Source of the DNA: Natrinema sp. DC36
GTDB taxonomy: Archaea > Halobacteriota > Halobacteria > Halobacteriales > Natrialbaceae
Assembly (NCBI RefSeq): GCF_020405225.1
Contig: NZ_CP084472.1
Location: 3,720,001-3,784,000 of the forward strand
DNA: 64,000 nt
Direction: 5' to 3'
The notes beneath the pieces were generated by a model, which saw nothing but the letters and a program-made list of their open reading frames with translations, made no database searches and was not told the DNA's origin. Position numbers and translations under genes: made by a program. Each line of letters opens with the position of its first letter. The first letter of the stretch is position 1. Shown here one piece after another: positions 23,813 through 32,007 of the stretch.

Positions 23813-25180
23813 TCAGGTCCGAAGCTGCGAGCCGATGTCGCGCGCGTCGTGGTCTCGCGGCGAACGGACGACCGCGAACGCGTCGTCTCCGGCTCCCGGG
23901 AGGCCGTACTCGAGCAGCGTCCGGAGCCGGTCATCGAACGCCGCCGGCTCGATGGGATCGCGGTAGTCTCCCGCGGGATACGCGCGCTCGCCCGTTGCGG
24001 TACGACCGTCCGTGTACTCGAGGGTGACACGAGCGCCCCAGTTCTCGGGGAAGGCGGCCTCGAATTCGTCGTCTTTCTCAACGACCACTCGGTCGGCGAG
24101 GGCGCGCACCGCGTCGTCCGCGAGCCGCTCGGGTTCGAAGTCCTCGAGTCGCAACTCGCCGCCGGTCAGGTACCGTGCGAGGACGTACGGAATCGAGAAC
24201 TTCGCACCGGTGAGCGTCTCCGGATCGGGGCGTGCCATGTCGGTGGCGTTCGCGTAGGTTTCGACGACGATCCGGTCGATCGCGTCCGAATCGGTCGGTC
24301 CGTCGATCTCGCGGAGAGCGTCGATCGGCGCGTGCGTGTATCGACACGACGGATACGGCTTGAAGTAGTTCTCCGTGATCGCCCAGTGGTCGCCGAGGTC
24401 CGCGAACAAGTCGGCGAACCCGTCGGGTAGGATCCCCTCGAACGGATCGTAGACGGCCTGCATCACGTCCGGGGAGCCGGGGATCCCCGCTTGCGCGAGT
24501 TGGGCCATCGTCACGCCGACGCCCGCGGACGCGCCCGCGGTCAGGTTCCGCGACGGCGGGCCAGCTTCGTAGGGATCGTCCATCGAGACGACGGCACGGT
24601 TGGCCGCCAGCCGGAACGCTTCGCGGGCCGCGCCTGGATCGGGCAAGGTACAGAGGACGCCGGCGAGTGCGGGTCCAACGGTCGTCCACGTCGAGTGTGG
24701 ATCCCTGACGAGCCACGGAACGGACTCGTTGAGCCGCCCTTTCATGACGAAGATCGCTTCCTCGAGTCTGGCACAGATCTCGTAGGCGCGAACGCAGCTC
24801 TCGACCAGCGTCTCGCCGTCGGCGTCCGCGCCTTCGGCCATCGCGAGCGCGCCGACGACGATGCCCGCGCCGACGTGGCCGCCGGTGTTGTGGCCTTCCT
24901 CGATCTCCTGTGTGATGGCCGCCGTCCCGTTCAGCGTGGCCGCCTGGACCGGCGACGTAGTTCGACTCGAGCCGACGACCGTCGCCGGCCCCTCGGGGAG
25001 GTCGACGGCCTCCCACGCCGCCTCGTAGGGCTCGACCGCACTCCCCGCGGCCGTCGCCGCCAGCACGTCGGCGACCGTCATCGCGCCGCGCTCCAAGACC
25101 GGGTCGGGGATCGGTCGCTCGAGGAAGTCGAAGATCGACGCTTCCCACGGACTCGCGGGTTCGGGTTGGCTCGCCGTCAT
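23813..25180 (-). CDS. MmgE/PrpD-family dehydratase, first copy
   Basis: 455 residues. Family features are 'TSPVQAATLNGTAAITQEIEEGHNTGGHVGAGIVVGALAMAEG' (N-terminal helical domain), 'TWTTVGPALAGVLC', 'ITENYFKPYPSCRYTHAPIDALREI' and 'TGAKFSIPYVLARYLTGGE' in the C-terminal domain. MmgE/PrpD proteins include 2-methylcitrate dehydratase and cis-aconitate decarboxylase. A diverged paralogue lies at 32004-33347, with which it shares the YFKxxxxCRYTH and AKFSxP blocks. It follows no methylcitrate synthase, so the substrate is open. Divergent from the SnoaL-like gene across about 300 bp. Confidence 0.9.
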   Translation of the reverse strand: MTASQPEPASPWEASIFDFLERPIPDPVLERGAMTVADVLAATAAGSAVEPYEAAWEAVDLPEGPATVVGSSRTTSPVQAATLNGTAAITQEIEEGHNTGGHVGAGIVVGALAMAEGADADGETLVESCVRAYEICARLEEAIFVMKGRLNESVPWLVRDPHSTWTTVGPALAGVLCTLPDPGAAREAFRLAANRAVVSMDDPYEAGPPSRNLTAGASAGVGVTMAQLAQAGIPGSPDVMQAVYDPFEGILPDGFADLFADLGDHWAITENYFKPYPSCRYTHAPIDALREIDGPTDSDAIDRIVVETYANATDMARPDPETLTGAKFSIPYVLARYLTGGELRLEDFEPERLADDAVRALADRVVVEKDDEFEAAFPENWGARVTLEYTDGRTATGERAYPAGDYRDPIEPAAFDDRLRTLLEYGLPGAGDDAFAVVRSPRDHDARDIGSQLRT

Positions 25181-25477
25181 ACGCCGTCCCTCGTCGCCGG
25201 CACGGTGGCGGTCGGACGGTCGTCGGTCGGATGGGGTCCGGTCGATCGGCTCCTGCGGATCGAACCGTGCCTGCGCCGCGCGCTGCTGTGCAGGCGGGTG
25301 GTAATTGAAACCATACCGCTCGTTTCGGCGACGCGTACCTAAAGCTGTCTCCTATCGGTTGCGCGCGGTCGAAGATCGATCGCGCGGTCGGCATCGGCGG
25401 CGTCGCGGCCCGCTCGACCGGCCGAAACCCGGGCCTCGAGCGGAACGTTAAGTCGTCGCCCCCGAATGAGGACGTGT

Positions 25478-25852
25478 ATGACCGACGCACCACGAGCACT
25501 GGTCGAGGAGTTCTTCGAGCGGATGGCCGACGACGAACGCAGGCACGCGGTCGGCGACTGCTTCGCCGACGATGCGGTGATCACGCTGCCGGGCGAGCGG
25601 TTCGAGGGGCCGGACGCGGCCGACGCGATGCTCGAGTGGCTCGCTCCGCGCTACGAGCGGGCGGCCAAGGACTTCGGCGAGTGGACCGAAGCGGGTAACG
25701 TCGTCGTAAGTCAGGGGACTCTCTTCGGCGTCGACGGTGACGGCGAGCGGTTCGAGGACGTCCGGTACGTCGACGTCTACCGTATCGACGACGGCGAAAT
25801 CACCCGGTTAGACATCTACAACGACCTCGCGGCCGAGGGGATCGTCGAATGA
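25478..25852 (+). CDS. SnoaL-like / NTF2-fold protein
   Basis: 124 residues from ATG at 25478. It has the NTF2-like cone fold pattern: 'ALVEEFFERMADDERRHAVGDCFADDAVITLPGERFEGPDAADAMLEWLAPRY', then strands 'NVVVSQGTLFGVDGDGERFEDVRYVDVYRIDDGEITRLDIYND'. Members act as small isomerases, hydrolases or dehydratases, or just bind ligands. Its stop overlaps the start of the flavin-enzyme gene (ATGA), so the two are made together. A specific reaction cannot be given. Confidence 0.8.
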   Translation: MTDAPRALVEEFFERMADDERRHAVGDCFADDAVITLPGERFEGPDAADAMLEWLAPRYERAAKDFGEWTEAGNVVVSQGTLFGVDGDGERFEDVRYVDVYRIDDGEITRLDIYNDLAAEGIVE

Positions 25853-26829
25853 CCGAGCGGACCGGCGTCCTCTTCTCGACGCGGGACGACCTCGAACTCG
25901 TACGGACCGCCGAGGAACTGGGCTTCGAGAGCGTCTGGGCCGCCGAGGGACAGGGAAAGACCGCGTTCGGGAAACTCGAGCGATGGGCGACCGCGACGGA
26001 CGAGATCGGGCTGGCGACGGGCATCGTCAACCCGTTCTCGCGGACGCCCGCCGCGACGGCCCAGGCGATCGCGACTCTCGACGCGCACTCGAACGGGCGC
26101 GCGATCCTCGGCCTCGGGGTCGCTCATCCGGGCGTCGTCGAGGATTTCCACGGCGTCGATTTCGACCGCCCGCTCGCGCGGCTAGCGGAGTACGTCGAGT
26201 TGGTCCGGCGCTACCTCGCGGGCGAACCCGGCGCGTTCGACGGCGACTTCTTCACGCCCGAACGGACCGCCTTCTGGGACGCCTTCGAGCCCGTCCGGAG
26301 CGAGATCCCGATCTACAACGCTGCGCTCGGCCCGGGGAACGTCCGGCTGACCGGCGAACTGGCCGACGGCTGGCTGCCCAACCTGTACCCCGAAGATCGG
26401 TTCGCCACCGCCCTCGAGTGGCTCGAGACGGGAGCGGCTCGAGCAGGGCGCTCGGCGGACGACGTCGACGTCGCGATGTACGTCCTGGTGTCGGTCGCCG
26501 ACGACCCGGTCCGGGCGCGTGCGGCCGCCGCCGAGCACGTCGCGACGTACTTCCGGGACATCCCCGGCTACTACGACCGCGTGGCCGCCGAGGCGGGGTT
26601 CGAGGAGATGATCGATGCGATCAGGGCTGCGCCCACGACGACCGAGGCCGCCGCGGCCGTCGACGACGAGTTCCTCGCGCACGTCGCGGTGACCGGCGAC
26701 GAGGCACGCGTCAGGGACCGCCTCGGGGAGTTGCGGGCCGCCGGCGTCGACCTGCCGATCGTCCGCGCGCCGATCGGTGTCGATCGCGAAGCGGACGAAC
26801 GACTCCTGCGTGCGACGCGACCGCTGTAA
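25849..26829 (+). CDS. LLM-class (F420/FMN-dependent) oxidoreductase
   Basis: 326 residues, bacterial-luciferase-like barrel. It carries 'VRTAEELGFESVWAAEGQGKTAFGKLERWATATDEIGLATGIVNPFSRTPAATAQAIATLDAHSNGRAILGLGVAHP', 'YVELVRRYLAGEPGAFDGDFF', 'IPIYNAALGPGNVRLTGELADGWLPNLY'. In haloarchaea such proteins usually use F420 rather than FMN (inference from clade habit). It could hydroxylate or reduce the ring substrate, or act as a ring-opening monooxygenase as RutA does on pyrimidines. Coupled to the SnoaL-like gene. Confidence 0.88.
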   Translation: MTERTGVLFSTRDDLELVRTAEELGFESVWAAEGQGKTAFGKLERWATATDEIGLATGIVNPFSRTPAATAQAIATLDAHSNGRAILGLGVAHPGVVEDFHGVDFDRPLARLAEYVELVRRYLAGEPGAFDGDFFTPERTAFWDAFEPVRSEIPIYNAALGPGNVRLTGELADGWLPNLYPEDRFATALEWLETGAARAGRSADDVDVAMYVLVSVADDPVRARAAAAEHVATYFRDIPGYYDRVAAEAGFEEMIDAIRAAPTTTEAAAAVDDEFLAHVAVTGDEARVRDRLGELRAAGVDLPIVRAPIGVDREADERLLRATRPL

Positions 26830-26966
26830 GTCCGCGGCCGTCGATCCGACCGCTAGTCCGCTTCTGCCACGCCGTATCCGTCGGCGGACTGATTCCGGAC
26901 GGCTGATCGGGAACCGTCCTGCGAACCGTGGGAAACCCTTAAGCGGACACTCTCTGATATACGTTC

Positions 26967-28589
26967 GTGAGCGAACCGATACTCGAGACTGTGGATTTAC
27001 GAAAGGAGTTCGGCAATCTGATCGCGAACGACGGGATCTCCCTCCAGGTCGAGGAGGGCGAGGTTCACGGGGTCATCGGGCCGAACGGGAGCGGCAAGTC
27101 GACCTTCTTCAACACGGTGACCGGGTTCTACGACGCCGACGGCGGTGCAGTCCGCTTCGACGGGACCGACATCACGGGCGCATCGCCCGACGCGATCGCG
27201 CGCCGGGGCCTCGGGCGGACGTTCCAGATCGCGTCGCCGTTCAGGGACCTCACCGTCAGGGAGAACCTGCTGAGCGTCTACACCGCCGGGCTCAGGTCCG
27301 GGTTCCGCGTCACCGACGAAAAGCGCGAGCGCGCACGGGAGATCATCGAGCGACTCGAGATCGAACACATCGCCGAGCACGAGGCCAGCGACATCAGCGG
27401 CGGTCAACAACAGTTACTCGAACTCGGCCGGATCCTGATGCTCGATCCCGAGTGTATCATGCTCGACGAGCCCACCGCGGGCGTCAACCCGGCCCTTCAG
27501 GAGCGAATTCTCGACCACCTGCGCGACCTCAACGAGGAGGGGCGGACCTTCGTCATCATCGAACACGACATGAGCGTTATCTCCGGACTCGCCGACCGCG
27601 TCACCGTCTTCAATCAGGGTCGAGTGGTGATGGACGGCGACTTCGAGACGGTGACCAGCGACGAACGGGTCCGAGAGGCGTACCTCGGCGAACAGACGGA
27701 TCCGGACGCTGGTCTGGGAGAGACCCTCGAGCGGGACAGCGCGCGGACTATCTCTCCGGAGTCGACCGCCGCAGCGTCGAGCGCGGACGAAGCCGACGGC
27801 GGGTCGACGGCGGTCTCCGGAACCGGGACGAGCGCGACCACCTCCCAAATCGTCACGACTGGAGCCGACGCGACGGGCGACCGGCAGCGACTCGTGGCGG
27901 AGAACCTCGTCACCGGCTACGGCAATCACACGGTAATCGAGGACGTCTCGGTCCGGAGCCACGACGGCGTCACGTGTATCTTCGGTCCGAACGGGAGCGG
28001 CAAGTCGACGCTGCTCAAAGCGCTCGTGGGCTCGGTCCCCGTCTGGTCGGGTTCGATTTCGCTCGGCGAGACGGACGTCACCGAGACGACGGCCTACGAG
28101 AACCTCGAGCACGGCATGGTGATGCTCCCCCAGGACGGCGGGATCTTCGGTTCGCTGACGGTCCGGGAGAACCTCCTGCTCGGCGGCTTTCGCGTCGATC
28201 GAGAGACTCGCGGGGAACGGCTCGATACCGTCCTCGAGGCGTTTCCCGCCCTCGAGGAGAAACTCGACGCAAAGGGGGGATCGCTCTCGGGCGGCCAGCA
28301 GATGATGCTGAGTTTCGGTCGCGCGATGATGACTGGCTCGGAACTGTTCTTGCTCGACGAGCCGTCCGCGGGCCTCTCACCGGCACTCGTCGACGACGTC
28401 TTCGAGATGACGGAGACGCTCGTCGAGCAGGGGGCGCAGGTCATCCTCGTCGAACAGAACGTCCGCGAGGCGCTACGCATCGCCGATTACGTCTACATTC
28501 TCGCCCAGGGCCGCCTCCAGTTCGACGGCGCGGCATCGGAACTGCTCGACGAGGACGAACTCGTCGAACTCTACCTCGGCCTCGAGTAA
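26967..28589 (+). CDS. Fused branched-chain-type ABC ATPases (LivG-LivF in one chain)
   Basis: 540 residues from GTG at 26967, with a TATA-like 'cccttaag' about 27 nt upstream. Two complete ATPase domains are visible. The N-terminal one has Walker A GPNGSGKST at 38-46, signature ISGGQQQLLELGRIL and Walker B 'CIMLDEPTAG', and resembles LivG. The C-terminal one has Walker A at 340-348, signature LSGGQQMMLSFGRAM and 'LFLLDEPSAGLSP', and resembles LivF. A Ser/Thr/Ala-rich linker of about 60 residues (roughly 245-305) joins them. Normally these are two genes; here one chain would supply both ATPases to the importer encoded downstream. Confidence 0.93.
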   Translation: MSEPILETVDLRKEFGNLIANDGISLQVEEGEVHGVIGPNGSGKSTFFNTVTGFYDADGGAVRFDGTDITGASPDAIARRGLGRTFQIASPFRDLTVRENLLSVYTAGLRSGFRVTDEKRERAREIIERLEIEHIAEHEASDISGGQQQLLELGRILMLDPECIMLDEPTAGVNPALQERILDHLRDLNEEGRTFVIIEHDMSVISGLADRVTVFNQGRVVMDGDFETVTSDERVREAYLGEQTDPDAGLGETLERDSARTISPESTAAASSADEADGGSTAVSGTGTSATTSQIVTTGADATGDRQRLVAENLVTGYGNHTVIEDVSVRSHDGVTCIFGPNGSGKSTLLKALVGSVPVWSGSISLGETDVTETTAYENLEHGMVMLPQDGGIFGSLTVRENLLLGGFRVDRETRGERLDTVLEAFPALEEKLDAKGGSLSGGQQMMLSFGRAMMTGSELFLLDEPSAGLSPALVDDVFEMTETLVEQGAQVILVEQNVREALRIADYVYILAQGRLQFDGAASELLDEDELVELYLGLE

Positions 28590-28672
28590 CAGCGGCGAAA
28601 CCCCGTGCGATTTGCTTATCCCTATTGGATATCGAAGCGGCCGACTCCGTCGTTTCTGAGAAAAATTGGCAA

Positions 28673-28682
28673 ACATATATGT
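28673..28682 (+). promoter_or_regulatory. TATA-like box for the substrate-binding protein gene
   Basis: ACATATATGT, centred about 28 nt before the ATG at 28706, the spacing expected for a leaderless haloarchaeal transcript. It suggests that the binding-protein gene has its own, probably stronger, promoter inside the transporter locus. Confidence 0.55.
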
Positions 28683-28705
28683 GGCTCCGTTTCAGATACC
28701 AGTGT

Positions 28706-29935
28706 ATGCGGAAGGGTAACAACCATTCGGACAGACGATCATTTATCAAGTACATCGGTGCCGCAGGCGCGGTCGGCCTCGCCGGTTGCATCGGACAGGA
28801 CCCAGCAGAGGATGGGAACGACGGCGGGATCACCATCGGGTCGAACCATCCCCTGAGCGGGAGTCTCGGTGGAACCGGTACGCGGATGGACAACGCGGTG
28901 AAGCTGGCCGCGATGATCAAGAACGAAAACGGCGGTATCGAGTCGCTCGACGGGGCAGAACTCGAGGTCATCAGCGAAGACAACCAGGGGGAACAGGAAC
29001 TCGGCGGCGAGGTGACTGACACCCTCATCGACGACGGTGCGGACGTCGTCACGGGCTGTTTCTCCTCGCCGGTGACGAACGCGGCGACGCGTGCGGCCGA
29101 GAGCGCCGGCGTGCCGTTCGTCATCTCCGTGTCGGTCGACGACGCGATTCTCCAGGAGAACGACCGACAGTACATTTACCGCCCCCAGCCGCCGGCGACC
29201 CAGATGGCGATCGATCACGCCGAGTTGATGCCCCAGGTCATTCGCGACGCCGGACAGGACGTCGAGACGGCCGGACTGTTCTACATCAACATCGACTTCG
29301 GTCAGTCGGTTCGGGACGCCCTTCGCGAAGAGTTACCGAATCAGGGTATCGACGTCGTCGAGGAGGTCAGCATCGACTTCGGCGAGACGGCCGACACGGC
29401 GGTTACACAACTATCAGAGGCCGATCCGGACGTCGTCATCGCGACGACCTACGAGGCGGAGACGGTCGAACTCGTCCGGGCGATGGACAATCAGAACTAC
29501 GCCCCGCCGTTTATCGCCGGCTGTGCGAACGAGGCCCTCAACGACGTCAACGCGCTCCAGGAGATGGGCGACACCGTCGAGGGCGCGCTGCCGACGAACT
29601 TCGCGCTCAACCCCACGAAGGACCGCGCACTGGAAGTGCAAGACCGGTACGAAAGCGAGTTCGACGAATCGTTCGACGCGAACGTCGCGATGACCTACGC
29701 GGCGACGGAGGTCATCATCGCGGCCATCGAGGAGGCCGGCTCGAGCGATCCCGACGATATCAACGACGCGCTCTCCGGGATCGAAGTGACCGACCACATC
29801 GCGGCGATGCCACCGATCACGTTCGACGACAACGGTGAGAACGCGAACGCCCTCGCGCCCCTGTTCCAGGTTCAGGATCTCGACGATCGCGTCGTCTTCC
29901 CCGAAGAGTACGCCGAGACAGAAGTCGATCTGTAA
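28706..29935 (+). CDS. Branched-chain-type ABC substrate-binding lipoprotein
   Basis: 409 residues from ATG at 28706 (an in-frame ATG at 28679 lies inside the TATA-like box). The N-terminus is a twin-arginine lipoprotein signal: 'SDRRSFIKYIGAAG' then lipobox LAGC, so it is exported folded and anchored by lipid. The mature part is a Peripla_BP_6 domain: 'ITIGSNHPLSGSLGGTGTRMDNAVKLAAMIKNENGG', 'DVVTGCFSSPVTNAATRAAESAGVPFV', 'DVVIATTYEAETVELVRAMDNQNY'. It binds amino-acid-like, amide or carboxylate ligands and delivers them to LivHM. It likely defines the substrate of the island. Confidence 0.93.
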   Translation: MRKGNNHSDRRSFIKYIGAAGAVGLAGCIGQDPAEDGNDGGITIGSNHPLSGSLGGTGTRMDNAVKLAAMIKNENGGIESLDGAELEVISEDNQGEQELGGEVTDTLIDDGADVVTGCFSSPVTNAATRAAESAGVPFVISVSVDDAILQENDRQYIYRPQPPATQMAIDHAELMPQVIRDAGQDVETAGLFYINIDFGQSVRDALREELPNQGIDVVEEVSIDFGETADTAVTQLSEADPDVVIATTYEAETVELVRAMDNQNYAPPFIAGCANEALNDVNALQEMGDTVEGALPTNFALNPTKDRALEVQDRYESEFDESFDANVAMTYAATEVIIAAIEEAGSSDPDDINDALSGIEVTDHIAAMPPITFDDNGENANALAPLFQVQDLDDRVVFPEEYAETEVDL

Positions 29936-29942
29936 CCACTCG

Positions 29943-30902
29943 ATGATCTCAACGACGTTCTTCAGTTTCGATCCGACGGCCGGCTTCGAGACGGTCGTCG
30001 GTCATGCGAGCGAGTCGGCGGTAGCGGCGTTCATTCAGCCCTCGACGGCGCTCCAGCTGCTGGCGTTCGCCATCCTCCTGGGCGGCATCTACGGACTCGT
30101 TGCCCTCGGGCTGACGATGATCTTCGGCGTCATGGACGTGATCAACTTCGCACACGGTGCGATGATGGTCGTCGGCATGTACACGGTCTGGTGGGCCTCG
30201 ACGGCGCTCGGTCTGAACCCCTTCCTCATGATTCCGGTCGCCGTTCTCGTCCTGTTCGCGATCGGCGTTGTCGTCCATTTCGCGACGATCTCCCCGATCA
30301 TGGACGCGCCACAGGAAAACCAGTTGATCGTGACGTTCGGCGTCATGCTGATACTGGTCAGCGCGATCGAGATCGCGTTCTCGGCGAACCCGCAGAGCCT
30401 CGGGCTCAGGCTCGGTTCGATCAACGTCGGTGGCCTGTTCTTTCCGCTCGGACAGCTGTACGCCCTCCTCATCGCTGTCACGGCGGTCGTCGTCGTCTGG
30501 GCGTTCCTCCAGCGGACCCAGCTCGGTCGAGCGATTCGAGGGACGGCGGACAACCGAGACGCAGCGCAGTACGTCGGGATCAACGTTCCCCGGATCGACT
30601 ACGTTACGTTCGGGCTCGGTGCCGCACTCGCCGGACTCGCGGGCGCGGTGATCCCGTTGTTCCAGGGGATCGATCCGTATCTCGGGGATTCGTACCTGAT
30701 CAACGCGTTCGTCATCGTCGTGCTCGGGGGTCTCGGTTCGTTCCCCGGCGCACTGTTCGGTGGACTGATCATCGGCTTCGTCCACGTCTTCGGACAGTAC
30801 TTCCTCCCCGGTTCGGGATATCAGATCGCGATCTTCCTAATATTCATCCTCGTGCTGTTGCTCAAGCCCGAGGGACTGCTCGGAGGTGGTGTCAGTGAGT
30901 AA
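29943..30902 (+). CDS. livH: Branched-chain-type ABC permease LivH
   Basis: 319 residues, ATG at 29943, 7 bp after the binding-protein stop. It has about eight membrane helices and the LivH landmarks 'LLGGIYGLVALGLTMIFGVMDVINFAHGAMMVVGMY', 'RAIRGTADNRDAAQYVGINV' (the cytoplasmic coupling loop) and 'VIVVLGGLGSFPGALFGGLIIGFVHVFGQYFLPG'. It pairs with LivM to form the channel. The end overlaps the livM start region. Confidence 0.93.
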   Translation: MISTTFFSFDPTAGFETVVGHASESAVAAFIQPSTALQLLAFAILLGGIYGLVALGLTMIFGVMDVINFAHGAMMVVGMYTVWWASTALGLNPFLMIPVAVLVLFAIGVVVHFATISPIMDAPQENQLIVTFGVMLILVSAIEIAFSANPQSLGLRLGSINVGGLFFPLGQLYALLIAVTAVVVVWAFLQRTQLGRAIRGTADNRDAAQYVGINVPRIDYVTFGLGAALAGLAGAVIPLFQGIDPYLGDSYLINAFVIVVLGGLGSFPGALFGGLIIGFVHVFGQYFLPGSGYQIAIFLIFILVLLLKPEGLLGGGVSE

Positions 30903-32007
30903 CGCCGGCTTCTCGAGTCGCCTCGATCGGATGCGACGAACGTATCGGGCGTTCCAATCGAAGTCCTACGCGATGCCGGCGGTGCTCGCGGCCATCTTCA
31001 GCGTGTTGCTCGTCGTCCCGTTGCTTCTCGACCTGTACTTCTTCGGGTTCAGTCTCGGCTCGTGGATCAGCGTCCACATTCTGGTCATCACGCTCGTCTG
31101 GGCGACCGCGGCGCAGGGGTGGAACATCATGTCCGGCTACACCGGCCAGTTCTCCTTCGGTCACGCCGCGTTCTTCGGTCTCGGCGCGTACGGCACGATC
31201 ATGCTCCTGAACACCTCCGGACTGAACCCGTGGCTCGGAATGCTGATCGGGGCGACCGCCGCCAGTCTCTACGGACTGGTCATCGGCGTCCTCTGTTTCC
31301 GGTACGATCTTCAGGGGCACTACTTCGCGCTCGCGACGCTCGCGTTCGCCGAACTCCTCCGGCACACGTTCAACACGTTCTCGCGACTCGGGGGTGCGAG
31401 CGGCTTCTTCAAGCCGCTTCCCACGTCGTACGGAAGCGAGTTCGGGCTCGCCGCGTTCCAGTTCCGAGAGACGTTGCCGTACTACTACATCATCCTCGGA
31501 TTCCTCGTCCTCGTGACGGCCGTCTCGTTCGCGATCAAACGCTCGCGACTCGGACTCTACCTGTTCGCCATTCGCGAAGACGAGCGCGCGGCGGCCGCCG
31601 TCGGTATCCCGACCTACCGGTACAAGCTCGTCGGGATCACGGTGAGCGCGTTCTTCACCGCCTGGGCCGGCGCGTTCTGGGCGATGTACTTCGATACGAT
31701 CCGGCCGGATACCGTCTACGACCTGCTCGTCAACGTCGAGATTCTGCTGCCGGCGATCGTCGGCGGCGTCGGGACGGTTCTCGGTCCGATCGTCGGTGCG
31801 TTCGTCGTCATTCCGCTCAGCGAAATCGCGCGACAGGCCGTCGACATCAGCGGATTCGACCGGGTCATTTACGGACTGGTACTGATCGGCATCGTCCTCT
31901 ATAGTCCGAAGGGTGCCGTCTCGTGGCCGCGACGGCTCGTCGAACTGCTGAGCGAGTACGGACCGTACGATAGCCAGCTCTCGACGTCGACCGACGAGGA
32001 CGAATGA
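30895..32007 (+). CDS. livM: Branched-chain-type ABC permease LivM
   Basis: About 370 residues from GTG at 30895 (GTG codons at 30886 and 30889 are alternatives). Polytopic, with LivM signatures 'WNIMSGYTGQFSFGHAAFFGLGAYGTIM', 'RYDLQGHYFALATLAFAELLRHTFNTF', 'LFAIREDERAAAAVGIPTYRYKLVGITVSAFF' and 'EILLPAIVGGVGTVLGPIVGAFVVIPL'. Overlaps livH by 8 bases and the following PrpD gene by 4 (ATGA). The whole importer is therefore present: binding protein, LivH, LivM and the fused ATPase. Confidence 0.93.
   Translation: MSNAGFSSRLDRMRRTYRAFQSKSYAMPAVLAAIFSVLLVVPLLLDLYFFGFSLGSWISVHILVITLVWATAAQGWNIMSGYTGQFSFGHAAFFGLGAYGTIMLLNTSGLNPWLGMLIGATAASLYGLVIGVLCFRYDLQGHYFALATLAFAELLRHTFNTFSRLGGASGFFKPLPTSYGSEFGLAAFQFRETLPYYYIILGFLVLVTAVSFAIKRSRLGLYLFAIREDERAAAAVGIPTYRYKLVGITVSAFFTAWAGAFWAMYFDTIRPDTVYDLLVNVEILLPAIVGGVGTVLGPIVGAFVVIPLSEIARQAVDISGFDRVIYGLVLIGIVLYSPKGAVSWPRRLVELLSEYGPYDSQLSTSTDEDE

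Noticed and set aside
26830-28705. 1052-codon frame running through the ATPase gene into the binding protein
   Set aside because: The first 600 codons are an Arg-rich shadow of the flavin-enzyme and fused-ATPase genes in another frame; the lipoprotein signal shows the true start at 28706.
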